A stretch of 55,045 nt of DNA, from IMG/VR virus record IMGVR_UViG_3300034168_000196, positions 1 through 55,045 of that record. The stretch is one strand, 5' to 3'. The first letter of the stretch is position 1. Every line of letters begins with the position of its first letter. Positions 8,728-17,630 of the stretch are shown piece after piece. The position numbers and the translations under genes were made by a program. The notes beneath the pieces are model-generated. The model had not been told where the DNA came from and did no database searches. It was given only the letters and a program-made list of their open reading frames with translations. This DNA is from a virus.

Positions 8728-8933
8728 TATTCAGAGATTTCTGCTTTGGCTTCGTTAATTTTATCAGTTAGTTTATCTTCAACAAACTTGTAAACACGTT
8801 CCATTGCTTCGTTAGTTGTCTCTCCATCTTTCTTAGAGTCAACAACTCCAAGATCAAGTCTTAATGATTGGAAGTTTCCAAGATTAAGTGTATAGCCTAA
8901 AGTTACAGAAACCTTAGTGTTATCGTTTTCCAT
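8727..8933 (-). CDS. Hypothetical protein, 68 aa
   Basis: A short protein whose first half looks like paired beta strands (VSVTLGYTLNLGNFQSLRLDLGV). The second half looks like an amphipathic helix (residues 40-66) rich in E, K and D. I do not recognise a named family. It shares one base with the next gene (TAATG) and has a GGATG ribosome-binding site. The constant spacing in the operon supports it as a real gene linked to replication. Confidence 0.75.
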   Translation of the reverse strand: MENDNTKVSVTLGYTLNLGNFQSLRLDLGVVDSKKDGETTNEAMERVYKFVEDKLTDKINEAKAEISE

Positions 8934-8951
8934 TTTACATCCATTCAGTAG

Positions 8952-9494
8952 TTAGATAGATTCAGACCAGATAGGAATGAAGCGTCCATCTTCAGTTCTC
9001 GTATATGTAAGTATACCATCGCCCATTCTCCTAGTCAACTCTTGTTTAGTAGGAGTCATGTTGTTCGTTACAAGGCCATCTTTTCTTGGTTGACCAATAT
9101 GAATTGATGCCAATATGTCCCTTATTTCCCTTATGTGACTTTCTGAATAATAACATCTTATCTGCCAGCCACGCTTTCCACCTATGCTAGATCCTATTGG
9201 TGCTGGAATTGTTCCACGTTTAATAAGAGTAGGAATATACTTTTTATGTCTGTTAATAAGTATAGCAGTTTCTCCAATAGTATATGCCTTTTCTCTTTTC
9301 TTTTTAAATTCCGCAATAAAACAAGTTTCAATCCTATCTTTATTTATATTGTAAAGCGCAACAATTCCGTCTGATCTGTTTCTATGATGCACCTTGACTA
9401 AGTCATTATTTAAAAACCAAATAGTTTTATTGCCTGAAACTATAGCGGACTGATTGTAGTTTTGGCCCTCAATATTTCCTGTTGTAGAATCCAT
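8952..9494 (-). CDS. MerR/excisionase-like helix-turn-helix DNA-binding protein
   Basis: A 180-residue protein with a probable winged-HTH core. Residues 70-125 (AYTIGETAILINRHKKYI, TLIKRGTIPAP, YYSESHIREIRDIL) follow the MerR/excisionase layout of helix-turn-helix, wing and Y-x-x-x-x-I helix. The N-terminal 65 residues are unassigned. The C-terminus (QELTRRMGDGILTYTRTEDGRFIP) has an extra basic strand. The ATG at 9492-9494 is preceded by AAAGAGGGATC, a good ribosome-binding site, which supports this start even though it overlaps the zinc-ribbon gene by 55 bases. It heads the replication genes and may regulate them or bind an origin; neither is shown by the sequence. Confidence 0.72.
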   Translation of the reverse strand: MDSTTGNIEGQNYNQSAIVSGNKTIWFLNNDLVKVHHRNRSDGIVALYNINKDRIETCFIAEFKKKREKAYTIGETAILINRHKKYIPTLIKRGTIPAPIGSSIGGKRGWQIRCYYSESHIREIRDILASIHIGQPRKDGLVTNNMTPTKQELTRRMGDGILTYTRTEDGRFIPIWSESI

Positions 9495-9628
9495 GATCCC
9501 TCTTTGCTGCTGTCTGGTGGATGGTAAAATTTTCTTTTACCACAAATTACACAGTAAACTTCAATATGTTCTTTTGTGCTGTACTGCCTATCAACAAAAA
9601 CAATACCACCGCATCTTATACATTTCAC
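9440..9628 (-). CDS. Small zinc-ribbon protein
   Basis: A 62-residue protein with two CxxC pairs: CIRC near residue 3 and CVIC near residue 26, joined by a beta-rich loop. This is a typical zinc ribbon and implies nucleic acid or protein binding. The start is GTG at 9626-9628, overlapping the TGA of the upstream structural gene by four bases (GTGA). The 3' end overlaps the HTH gene by 55 bases in another frame. The cysteine spacing makes the frame believable despite the overlap. Confidence 0.68.
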   Translation of the reverse strand: MKCIRCGGIVFVDRQYSTKEHIEVYCVICGKRKFYHPPDSSKEGSWILQQEILRAKTTISPL

Positions 9629-10065
9629 TTAGTCGGAATTCCGATGGCAAGAACATTTACGTCAACAGTTGCCAATCCGTTAGTATTAAATCTGACAAGA
9701 AATGAAGCATTAGTGCTTGAAACTTGAGTAATAACAACTGAAACATTTTTTCCAGCATCTGTATTTCCTGCATTCCAAGGAGTTGCTACTACAATTGGTG
9801 GAGAATTAAAATTGTAGTCAACGTTAAAAGTTACTTCGTTATCAGTAGAAATAACATTTTTAGAAGTTGCAACACTTTTTGTAACACCATAAATAACTGC
9901 CCTTCCAGTTGCTACTGTTTTGGGAACTCCGCTACTTCCTTTAATTTCTGTAATACTTTGATTACTTCCAACAATCTCGCTTAGTTGATTAACCGTTTCA
10001 ACCAAAGAATACATATAAGAAACATCTAAGGGTTGCCCTCTTTGTGGTACTGTTAGTTTTGCCAT
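9625..10065 (-). CDS. Small virion protein with H-type-lectin-like C-terminal domain
   Basis: A 146-residue protein at the end of the tail gene run. Residues 75-144 follow the H-type lectin-like layout: an aromatic strand, NSPPIVVATPW, then alternating valine-rich strands ending in VNVLAIGIP. Small trimeric lectin-like tips are common at the ends of phage tails, so a receptor-binding role is plausible. The N-terminus (about 1-40) looks helical (YMYSLVETVNQLSEIVG) and may trimerise. The gene has a GGAGG ribosome-binding site and a TGATATAAT element just upstream. The lectin comparison is from pattern only. Confidence 0.7.
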   Translation of the reverse strand: MAKLTVPQRGQPLDVSYMYSLVETVNQLSEIVGSNQSITEIKGSSGVPKTVATGRAVIYGVTKSVATSKNVISTDNEVTFNVDYNFNSPPIVVATPWNAGNTDAGKNVSVVITQVSSTNASFLVRFNTNGLATVDVNVLAIGIPTK

Positions 10066-10074
10066 TATTCCTCC

Positions 10075-10083
10075 ATTATATCA
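10075..10083 (-). promoter_or_regulatory. Extended -10 promoter (TGATATAAT) before lectin-like gene and replication genes
   Basis: The -10 hexamer TATAAT (10075-10080), extended by TGA, lies nine bases before the ATG at 10063-10065. A GGAGG sequence sits inside that gap. A TTGACA exists further up, but at 21 bases spacing it is too far for a standard -35. If the start site is seven bases downstream, the mRNA would be almost leaderless and would lose the Shine-Dalgarno sequence. It may be the main entry for the replication operon. Confidence 0.5.
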
Positions 10084-10089
10084 TTTAAC

Positions 10090-10782
10090 TTATGCTACCG
10101 TTGTCAAAACAGACTCAAAAAGTTTTAATGAATTGTTTTGTGTTTTTAAAATTCCTTCAGGCTGAATCGTTACTCTAACATTTGTTGTTCCAGTATTTGG
10201 AAATGTATATGTAGTCACCTTGGTAATTGCATTTCCTACACTTGCGGTTCCGTGATACGAATAAGATGCTGCATTGTCAAACTTAACAAAAATATCATAT
10301 TTTTCTCTAAAATCAGTATCTTTCCAAGTAACAGACCAGGAGCCTCCACCACTTACTATGTTAACTTTATTTACAATAATGGATGTAACAATACCGGTTG
10401 TAGCAGCAGATGAAACTGTGCTTGAACCAATAAGAACTGTAAAAGTGTTTATTGTTGGAACAGTTAGGACTATTTGCGCCCCAGTAACTGCAGCAAACGG
10501 AGATATTGTGCTAGAAAAAGTAACAGTCTCTCCAACACTAATACCGTGTGCAGATGCTGTGGTAACGGTTACAGTACCAGAAGCAATTGATAAGTTAGTA
10601 ATGGATGTAGCAGTTGATGGAATAGGATAAGAATCAACATAATAAATTGAAGACCATGCGGAAACTTTGTTAAGGTTTTCAGAAATAACTCTATACCTTA
10701 CAACGTGTTGATTAGCGCTAGTGACTGGCGGTAAATCTTTTTTTAATAATAAAGATTTTGTAATGTTTTTATCTACTGCCAT
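10090..10782 (-). CDS. Minor tail or tail-tip structural protein
   Basis: A 230-residue beta-rich protein. The segment at about residues 55-120 (GTVTVTTASAHGISVGETVTFS) is a repeat type seen in phage tail and baseplate proteins. The C-terminal part (about 140-200, WSVTWKDTDFREKYDIFVKFD) looks like an Ig or fibronectin-like fold. It forms a TAATG junction with the upstream tip gene and is co-transcribed with it. A structural tail-tip role follows from position; the exact function is unknown. Confidence 0.7.
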   Translation of the reverse strand: MAVDKNITKSLLLKKDLPPVTSANQHVVRYRVISENLNKVSAWSSIYYVDSYPIPSTATSITNLSIASGTVTVTTASAHGISVGETVTFSSTISPFAAVTGAQIVLTVPTINTFTVLIGSSTVSSAATTGIVTSIIVNKVNIVSGGGSWSVTWKDTDFREKYDIFVKFDNAASYSYHGTASVGNAITKVTTYTFPNTGTTNVRVTIQPEGILKTQNNSLKLFESVLTTVA

Positions 10783-11906
10783 TATACAACGTTACCAATA
10801 TCTAAAGACATTCTAAATTCAACATAATTGTTTGTGTTTGGAGATTTTTCAATTGGCTCTGCATTAGCATTTTTAATAACAGAGTATCCAACTAATCCAT
10901 ATAGAGGATTAACAGTACTTACATTGTCAAACCTAATTGCATCAAAAGCAATATAGTGTGTCTCTACTACGGCTGATGAAGTTACAACACATGAGTACAA
11001 TTTAACAGAAGTAACAGATTCCCAAGAAAATCCTTCTTGTTGCACAAAATCTTGTAATGTTTTTTCAACTACAAAATATCTGTTAGTATCAAAATCAATT
11101 CCACCTGCTCCATCAACTAAATCAATTAAACATCTTGCATATTTAGTATCATTATTACTATTATTAATAAACTCTAAAATAATTTTTAAACTACCTGGTT
11201 TTGTATAAGTGCTTGCGTCTTTATTTACAAGAGAAAATGCAATTTTAATTTTATCTGATAATGAATTTTGAGATAAATTAATATTGAGTCCAGTTTTTGC
11301 TATATAATTTTTTCCAGATAAACTTGATGTTACATTAGTAATATCTTTAATAGTACTATAATTTCCTTTTACTAAAAGCATATTATTTAAAAATCTACAT
11401 CTTTCATTTTTTGTGTTTCTATTTGTTTTATAAAAAATTCTATTGTCCGCTGCTGCTTGAAACACACTGTTTGCTGTTGTAATAATGTTATCATCACTTT
11501 CATCAAGTGCTGAAGTTATTGATGGAATTGTTTTTAGTGTAGTATCAAGGTATTGCCATTGCTCTTCTTCTGTAAATAACAATAAACTTCTACTATCAAA
11601 TCCTGAAGCGGATGGATTTCCTCCTGCAGAATAAATACCTATTTCTGTAATTTCATATCTTTCTTGTGTTGGAAGTTCTGCAGTAAATACTATCTTGTTA
11701 ACACCCTCTTCTTTTACATACCCTCTTGAAGAAATTGGAACCCTGAACATTTCAAAATTTAATAGTTCTTTTTCTGAATAATCTACAGATGCAGCACCAG
11801 TTGCCAATGGTTTTTGTCCACAACCAAAAGCCATATATGATGCATAAGCAGGAGTTGTTCCAAGCAAGTATTTTGCTATAATTTCTTTTCCTTTATTTGT
11901 TATCAT
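10782..11906 (-). CDS. Tail-tip/baseplate-associated structural protein
   Basis: A 374-residue protein. Its N-terminal 100 residues (MITNKGKEIIAKYLLG, YMAFGCGQ, YEITEIGIYSAG) match the opening seen in phage tail-collar or fibre-adaptor proteins that end with an EIGIY strand. The rest is beta-rich. The start overlaps the stop of the preceding gene by four bases (ATGA). It probably joins the tip protein to the terminal receptor-binding proteins. That role is inferred from position and the N-terminal pattern. Confidence 0.72.
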   Translation of the reverse strand: MITNKGKEIIAKYLLGTTPAYASYMAFGCGQKPLATGAASVDYSEKELLNFEMFRVPISSRGYVKEEGVNKIVFTAELPTQERYEITEIGIYSAGGNPSASGFDSRSLLLFTEEEQWQYLDTTLKTIPSITSALDESDDNIITTANSVFQAAADNRIFYKTNRNTKNERCRFLNNMLLVKGNYSTIKDITNVTSSLSGKNYIAKTGLNINLSQNSLSDKIKIAFSLVNKDASTYTKPGSLKIILEFINNSNNDTKYARCLIDLVDGAGGIDFDTNRYFVVEKTLQDFVQQEGFSWESVTSVKLYSCVVTSSAVVETHYIAFDAIRFDNVSTVNPLYGLVGYSVIKNANAEPIEKSPNTNNYVEFRMSLDIGNVV

Positions 11907-12631
11907 TCCGTATCAACTCCAAGATCTGTTTCATATATTGTACCATTTCGCAGCGTTTCAATTTCAATCTTTTCTCCTGGATTTATATTTATGTTTTCTA
12001 TAACTAAGTTTCCAGTTGAAAAATTAATATAAACATTTGTTCCAGCAGGCCCATTTCCGTAATTTGGAATCTTTGTTTCTAATTTTATAGGAAAATTTAA
12101 AAAATATTTGTCAGATGTGTTTTGAAGAGCCAAGATGCCTTTGGGGTCTAAGGCTTGTTGTATTTCTGCCATATTAACAATTGGTTGATAATTTATACTT
12201 TCGGTATTTAAATTTGCATTGTTTGTAAGTGACAAAAGCATTGCACCATTAATTTGTTCAAAATATAACATTTTTAAAAAATCTGCGCTCTCTAGATTTC
12301 TATCATCTTTAAAATTAACATATTGAGGTGTTGCAATTTTAACTGAAGGTTTTGATGATGTTGATCCTGATCCCGCTACTAAATATACTTCTCCTCCAGT
12401 TCCACTCCCTCCACTACTTGGATTAGAAGGTGTTGGTGGCGTTGGTTCTACACGTTGTGCACCAGTTGATCCTGTTGATCCTGTTGATCCACTTGTTACA
12501 TCTTTGATGGGGGTTGAAAGACCTGGAATTGGGTTTAGCCACCATTCACTTGTCAAATTTATATCATCACCCTTTATATCTTTGACTATATTTACCCAGT
12601 CGTTTTCTTCTTCATTTCCATATATATCCAT
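11903..12631 (-). CDS. Tail-tip protein with Gly/Ser/Thr-Pro linker
   Basis: A protein of about 242 residues. The ATG at 12629-12631 follows a GAGGTG ribosome-binding site. A GTG 15 bases upstream lies on that same site and is less likely. After an acidic N-terminus there is a low-complexity linker (GSTGSTGSTG, then Pro/Thr and Gly/Ser-rich stretches, about residues 45-85), then a beta-rich C-terminal domain. The linker is encoded by nine-base DNA repeats near 12467-12494. It lies between the large tip protein and the collar-like gene, so it is probably part of the tail tip. No specific family was recognised. Confidence 0.68.
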   Translation of the reverse strand: MDIYGNEEENDWVNIVKDIKGDDINLTSEWWLNPIPGLSTPIKDVTSGSTGSTGSTGAQRVEPTPPTPSNPSSGGSGTGGEVYLVAGSGSTSSKPSVKIATPQYVNFKDDRNLESADFLKMLYFEQINGAMLLSLTNNANLNTESINYQPIVNMAEIQQALDPKGILALQNTSDKYFLNFPIKLETKIPNYGNGPAGTNVYINFSTGNLVIENININPGEKIEIETLRNGTIYETDLGVDTE

Positions 12632-12635
12632 TACG

Positions 12636-15600
12636 TTACACCTCACTCAAATATATAGTCATTTTTGGTCCATCTAGTCCTCTTGAATATTCTATGTTAT
12701 AAATAACAAAACGTGAACTAGAAGATGTAACAAGATCTAATCCATTATTATTCTTATAATCAATTGAAATAATATCACCAAGTTGAATTGTGGGGTTTGC
12801 AAAAATTTCTAGTCCAATTGCTTTTTTTGGAACCATTAATTTATCTACTAACCATCCCATTAAATTTTCTGCATCTTCTGTGGTTTGTATGTATTCTGCT
12901 TCTATAGAGAAAGCGCTTTTCCCATAATTCATTCTACTTAATTTAACATTATTGTATTTTTCTTTTTGTATGTTTGGAGAATAGACTATAACATCGCCAA
13001 TAAGTTCAGGGTCTGAAAAACTTGATTTCTTTTTAAAGTAATCATCTACGGTAAGTTCATTACTGCTATCACTTGTAAATGCAATACCTTGAATTTTTAA
13101 AAAGTTTGAAGTAGTTGTGCTTACGTCTAATAAAGTATCTGTTGCATTAAATATTAAAAACTCTGCTCCATATGCATTTGCTTCAAATCCAGAGATTGTA
13201 TATTCTTTTACTTTGTCTGGAGCATTTACTATTTTTGCATATAGTGCTGGATATGCATTGTCAAACTTTGCATTAATGTATGCACACTCTCTCATTATAG
13301 TTCCAAATTCTTCAAAATAAATACTATAGGTTGGAGGAGTCAAACTACTTATTCCCGTTAAGTATGATTCTTGTAAAATTCCACTCATTGCATATCTTCT
13401 TAATGATTGATCAACATTAATATCTGTTTTTGCAAACACTTTTCCAACTTGATCACTTACAATAAAACCAGCATCTTGTGAATAGTTGTTAGTTAGAGCA
13501 TAAAAATTTTCAAACATACACTTAGAAGATCCTCTAATAAATAAAGCAGTATTTGGATATGCTGGAAGTGGTGAAGTGTCATCAACTTGACCAATTAAAA
13601 CATTATTTATATATAGGTAAAATCTTCTTGTATTTTTATTTGCTAGGTCTTCATACTCTACTGCTAAATCATAAACTGTTGTGTATTGTTCAGCATATTT
13701 TCTTGATATCCCGACAAAATCTCCAGAGTCATATTGGATCTGTTCATTGAATGCATTAAACAATAATGTTGGAATGGCATTTGCTTCTCCAGTGCCTTGT
13801 TCAATTTTATAAAATATAATATTTGAAGTGTCTTTTGTGGCGCCGTCTAATGCGATAACCTCAAAATAATATCCATTATTAGTTTCTGAATTAAGAAGAA
13901 TTGCAAGTCCTCCAGAGTTTCCAGATATAACAACATTTTGTTCTGGCGATGGTGAATTATTTGTATAGTATTTCATTCCAGAAAGTGGGACTGCGGTAGA
14001 AATTACATTACCACTTTGTGTTTTTAATTCTCCTCCTATGTCACCAATAATACGCATTCTGGCTCCAAAGTGTTTAAACACTGCTTTGTCTAGTGTTTTA
14101 TAAACATATGATATGTGATCTATTGGTTTTGGATCTGTTGTAATAAACTCTTTACCTTTAAAAACAAGTGCTGATGATTGAACTAATCCTTTATTTTTAG
14201 CAGGGTCTATGGATTTTACAGATGATCTTTCTGTTTCTGTAAAAGGATGCTCTGATAAAAATCTTTTAATTACACCATTAACAAATGCTGAACTAGCAAT
14301 AGTATTTGAAATACCAGCAGAGCCAGCAACTGTAGTTCCACTAAAAGTAGTATCTCCAAATAAATATTTAGAGTCCATTAAACAACCTTTACGATTACTA
14401 GGATCGAACCAATAGTCATCTAATGCTGCTTTGTGAGAAACAATAGCCGTTCCAAACTGAGCCCTTCCATGTTGTGCTACGGCACCATTCTTCATTCTTG
14501 TCACTCCAGATACCGTTTCATAATAGGGCTCTGAGTATATTCTAACTTTTCCATTTGGATATATTTTGCCATTATATTTTAATTTATTTAAATAATTTTT
14601 GTATTCAGAATCACTACTTATCCATACATTTCCAATTCCCTCAACAAAATATTGAACTGCATCATATTTAATAACTTCACCATTAGCATAAAAATATCCT
14701 TGATTTCTTGAAATTAAATAAATACTTTCTCCAAAATCAATAATGTTATTTATTAGTTGATTAGCAACTACAGTTGGGGCTACTCCTTCAAGTTTTGAAT
14801 TTAATGCAATTGCTGACAATGTAAATCCACTTGATTTTTGACTTGACCCTTTTAGTTCTTCATAGTTAGATATTTCCCATAGAAGCGATGGTTTATATAC
14901 CCAAAATTTATTCTCTGCGCTTGATACCGTTTCTTCACCTATTGCTGAATATGTTTTATCAATGTATCTTGACGTATAATTAATTTTTCCATCATTATAA
15001 ATTTTTTTATCTTGAGAAGCAATTGAAATAATATTAGGAAGTTTTTTACCAGTAATTAATTTATTTTCAATAACACCAGTATCTTCATTTGTTTTTGATC
15101 CAATCAATGTTGTATCTATTGACCTCTTTGATGCTTCTGGTATTAAATAATTTTTGCTCATTGCAATAAAGTTATTGTATTCATCAAAAAACATTGCTGT
15201 TTGTGTTGAGACTGCTAAACTATTTAATACTTCTGCAACACTTTGATCTGGTCCCACAAAAAAATATGGAATTACTGGATCAATTTCTCCTTCTATTCTT
15301 TTATAAACATAATTACTAAATCCAATAGCATCTAGCAAAATTGATATTGCATAACTTACTGATATGTTTGTAAGAAAAAGTTTTGGGGCAAGCATTGATT
15401 CAAAATAAAAATAAAAATCTCTTAACTCTAAAGATATAGTTCCACCAGTTATATCTGCTTGTGGAAAACCTTCTGAATATAAAGTTTTAATTGGAACGCT
15501 GTAATCATTTCCAGATACATTTAAAAATGTTTCATAAAAATTAAATTTAATATTTTTTGTAACATATTTAGAAATAATACTATTTGTATTATTTTCATTA

Positions 15601-16994
15601 AATGCTTGGTCATCGTCAAATATTGAAATATTTCCAGTTGAGGCTAGAAGTTGTCCAACTGGCAAAGAAGTTGATCCAAGATCAGACAACTGTTTAGTTA
15701 CTTTGTAGTTAATAGTTTTATTTGATATGTTTGCAATTAGTCTTGGTGACATCTCAATTAAATCAAATGTTGAGGCAAATTTATTCATTGTCTCTGCAAC
15801 AATTCTAATTCCTCTAACATATTGAAATTCACGGTATGTAGTAATGTTATCTTTAATAAAATATTCTGGTGATGTAAAATTAGTAACAAAATTTGTTTCT
15901 TTAGTCAAGTCTGAATTTGTTAATTTCCAACCATACTCAGGAATAAACGTTTGATAAACTTTTGTTGTATTGTTCCAAATATGGTAAACTCCTTTATCTG
16001 TTGCTGATCCTACAACTAAATAGGCATAGCCATCAATTGATTTGTTTGGCAACAATGTTGTAGAGGATATCTTTTCAACATGAATAAATCTATTTTTATG
16101 CTCAATTGGGACAATTAATCCATAGGATAACTCTACATATCCATCTTCATTAATTATTGGAGTTGCGTCATCTCTTAGTGAATTAGCATTAAAAGTTTTT
16201 GCTGGTACCCATGAATTTCCAGATAAGTATTCTATTTTCCAATTAATAGGAACTTGTTTATTGGAGTTTCCATAAAGTGGATCTGCAATAGCAGTTGTAG
16301 AAGTATTAAAAGGGCCTAAATTTTTAGTTCCAACATGAGTTTGCATTTTAACTATAAGTCTATTAGCGGGAACATTTTCTTTATATACTACAAATGGTCC
16401 AACGTCTTCAATTGGATATTGGTTAGTTGTAGAATTTTTTGATATACCCCGTTCTGGTGAATTAGTGTCTGTCCCATTTTCTGTTCTATAAGACGTCCAA
16501 TATTTAAATTGATCATCTCTTGCTGGCATATAGTATCTTGGCCTTTGAGAAAAAGAACTAATAGTACTAATTGAATTATCAACAAGTTGTTGATTTTCAA
16601 TCAAATTAGTATTAAAATTATGAAGATGTCTTCCTGGAATATAAAGGGCTTTATTAATTCCAGATCTTGGACGAAAAGGTTTAACACAATCTTCTAATGA
16701 ATAAAACATATTATGTTTTTCTTTATCCTTAGAAAATAATGATGGGACATCCTCATTGTCATATCCATTATCAACTACAATGTCTGCATCCGTTGCTCCC
16801 GTGTAAGAAGCGTTAGTGTCATTTGCATCAAATGAAAGAGACGCTTTTCCAATTCCTGTATCTCTATTTCTATAATTTCCTAATTTAAAAATATTATCTG
16901 GAACATTCATATTCCATTCTGCTAATATTGTTGCACGGGTTTCAAGCGTTGAATTAGTTTCTATATGGTTTTTTAATGTTGTATTTACAAACAT
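12636..16994 (-). CDS. Large tail-tip/tail-associated protein (1,452 aa)
   Basis: The second gene after the tape measure in the tail operon, and very large. Its position matches the tail-hub or tail-fibre protein of siphoviruses. The central part includes segments with the look of tail-hub domains (about 480-640). Residues of about 965-1170 have a LamG/concanavalin-like pattern (GYYFEVIALD, FYLYINNVLIGQVDD, ALFIRGSSKCMFENFYAL), suggesting carbohydrate binding. The C-terminus (IGLEIFANPTIQLGDIISIDY, YNIEYSRGLDGPKMTIYLSEV) resembles the end of tail-hub proteins. The start abuts the stop of the distal tail gene (TAAATG). Host-receptor contact or tip assembly is likely; the exact role is inferred. 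Confidence 0.75.
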   Translation of the reverse strand: MFVNTTLKNHIETNSTLETRATILAEWNMNVPDNIFKLGNYRNRDTGIGKASLSFDANDTNASYTGATDADIVVDNGYDNEDVPSLFSKDKEKHNMFYSLEDCVKPFRPRSGINKALYIPGRHLHNFNTNLIENQQLVDNSISTISSFSQRPRYYMPARDDQFKYWTSYRTENGTDTNSPERGISKNSTTNQYPIEDVGPFVVYKENVPANRLIVKMQTHVGTKNLGPFNTSTTAIADPLYGNSNKQVPINWKIEYLSGNSWVPAKTFNANSLRDDATPIINEDGYVELSYGLIVPIEHKNRFIHVEKISSTTLLPNKSIDGYAYLVVGSATDKGVYHIWNNTTKVYQTFIPEYGWKLTNSDLTKETNFVTNFTSPEYFIKDNITTYREFQYVRGIRIVAETMNKFASTFDLIEMSPRLIANISNKTINYKVTKQLSDLGSTSLPVGQLLASTGNISIFDDDQAFNENNTNSIISKYVTKNIKFNFYETFLNVSGNDYSVPIKTLYSEGFPQADITGGTISLELRDFYFYFESMLAPKLFLTNISVSYAISILLDAIGFSNYVYKRIEGEIDPVIPYFFVGPDQSVAEVLNSLAVSTQTAMFFDEYNNFIAMSKNYLIPEASKRSIDTTLIGSKTNEDTGVIENKLITGKKLPNIISIASQDKKIYNDGKINYTSRYIDKTYSAIGEETVSSAENKFWVYKPSLLWEISNYEELKGSSQKSSGFTLSAIALNSKLEGVAPTVVANQLINNIIDFGESIYLISRNQGYFYANGEVIKYDAVQYFVEGIGNVWISSDSEYKNYLNKLKYNGKIYPNGKVRIYSEPYYETVSGVTRMKNGAVAQHGRAQFGTAIVSHKAALDDYWFDPSNRKGCLMDSKYLFGDTTFSGTTVAGSAGISNTIASSAFVNGVIKRFLSEHPFTETERSSVKSIDPAKNKGLVQSSALVFKGKEFITTDPKPIDHISYVYKTLDKAVFKHFGARMRIIGDIGGELKTQSGNVISTAVPLSGMKYYTNNSPSPEQNVVISGNSGGLAILLNSETNNGYYFEVIALDGATKDTSNIIFYKIEQGTGEANAIPTLLFNAFNEQIQYDSGDFVGISRKYAEQYTTVYDLAVEYEDLANKNTRRFYLYINNVLIGQVDDTSPLPAYPNTALFIRGSSKCMFENFYALTNNYSQDAGFIVSDQVGKVFAKTDINVDQSLRRYAMSGILQESYLTGISSLTPPTYSIYFEEFGTIMRECAYINAKFDNAYPALYAKIVNAPDKVKEYTISGFEANAYGAEFLIFNATDTLLDVSTTTSNFLKIQGIAFTSDSSNELTVDDYFKKKSSFSDPELIGDVIVYSPNIQKEKYNNVKLSRMNYGKSAFSIEAEYIQTTEDAENLMGWLVDKLMVPKKAIGLEIFANPTIQLGDIISIDYKNNNGLDLVTSSSSRFVIYNIEYSRGLDGPKMTIYLSEV

Positions 16995-17630
16995 TTAAAC
17001 CTCTTCCAGCGATACCGTAATATCCCAAAGATCATGATTGCTTTGTCCACGCTTAGATACTGTATATGAAAAATCAGAAACGTAAACTTGAACAATTTGG
17101 TTATACTGTTCTAAATGTGTATATGGTGCTGAAGTTCCGTCTTGTACATAGTTATTAAATTTGTCATAGGCTAGAAACATCCAAAATGGTCCCGTGTGGT
17201 TTTCATACCAGTCTAGCATTTCTACTCCGCCTGCGCCACCATCAACGGTGTATTCGGGGCTTTGTGATGTCATACCAGAGCCTGCTCCAGTAGTAGCCCA
17301 GTTTGGTACAGAATAATAAGATCTTGATGGTAGATTGTTCCAACCTACACTTAAAGTATTTTTATCAGCAATATGAAAAGACCTCATATTTCCATTAATC
17401 ATTCTTTGCCTTTGTTCAATTCTTTCTGTTTTAAATTGAAGTGGGCTGCGATTGTGATCAGATAAGATTAAAAATTTGTTAAGATTAGTAGTCTCTGTAG
17501 TATATGCTCCTATTTCAAATCCTTCTGGTACGTACATTCCATTTTCTAAAGTCCCTGGATTTTCTGACCATAGGATTCCTTGTGGTCTAGCATAACGCTT
17601 TCTTCCACTCATATATGCTGCGGTAGCCAT
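16995..17630 (-). CDS. Distal tail protein-like minor tail protein
   Basis: A 211-residue protein directly after the tape measure gene, sharing one base with it (TAATG). This is where siphoviruses encode the distal tail (Dit-like) protein that joins the tail tube to the tip. The sequence is rich in aromatics, Gly and Ser, with a C-terminal strand set (VQVYVSDFSYTVSKRG, WDITVSLEEV) suited to ring formation. I cannot show a Dit fold from sequence alone. Confidence 0.65.
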   Translation of the reverse strand: MATAAYMSGRKRYARPQGILWSENPGTLENGMYVPEGFEIGAYTTETTNLNKFLILSDHNRSPLQFKTERIEQRQRMINGNMRSFHIADKNTLSVGWNNLPSRSYYSVPNWATTGAGSGMTSQSPEYTVDGGAGGVEMLDWYENHTGPFWMFLAYDKFNNYVQDGTSAPYTHLEQYNQIVQVYVSDFSYTVSKRGQSNHDLWDITVSLEEV

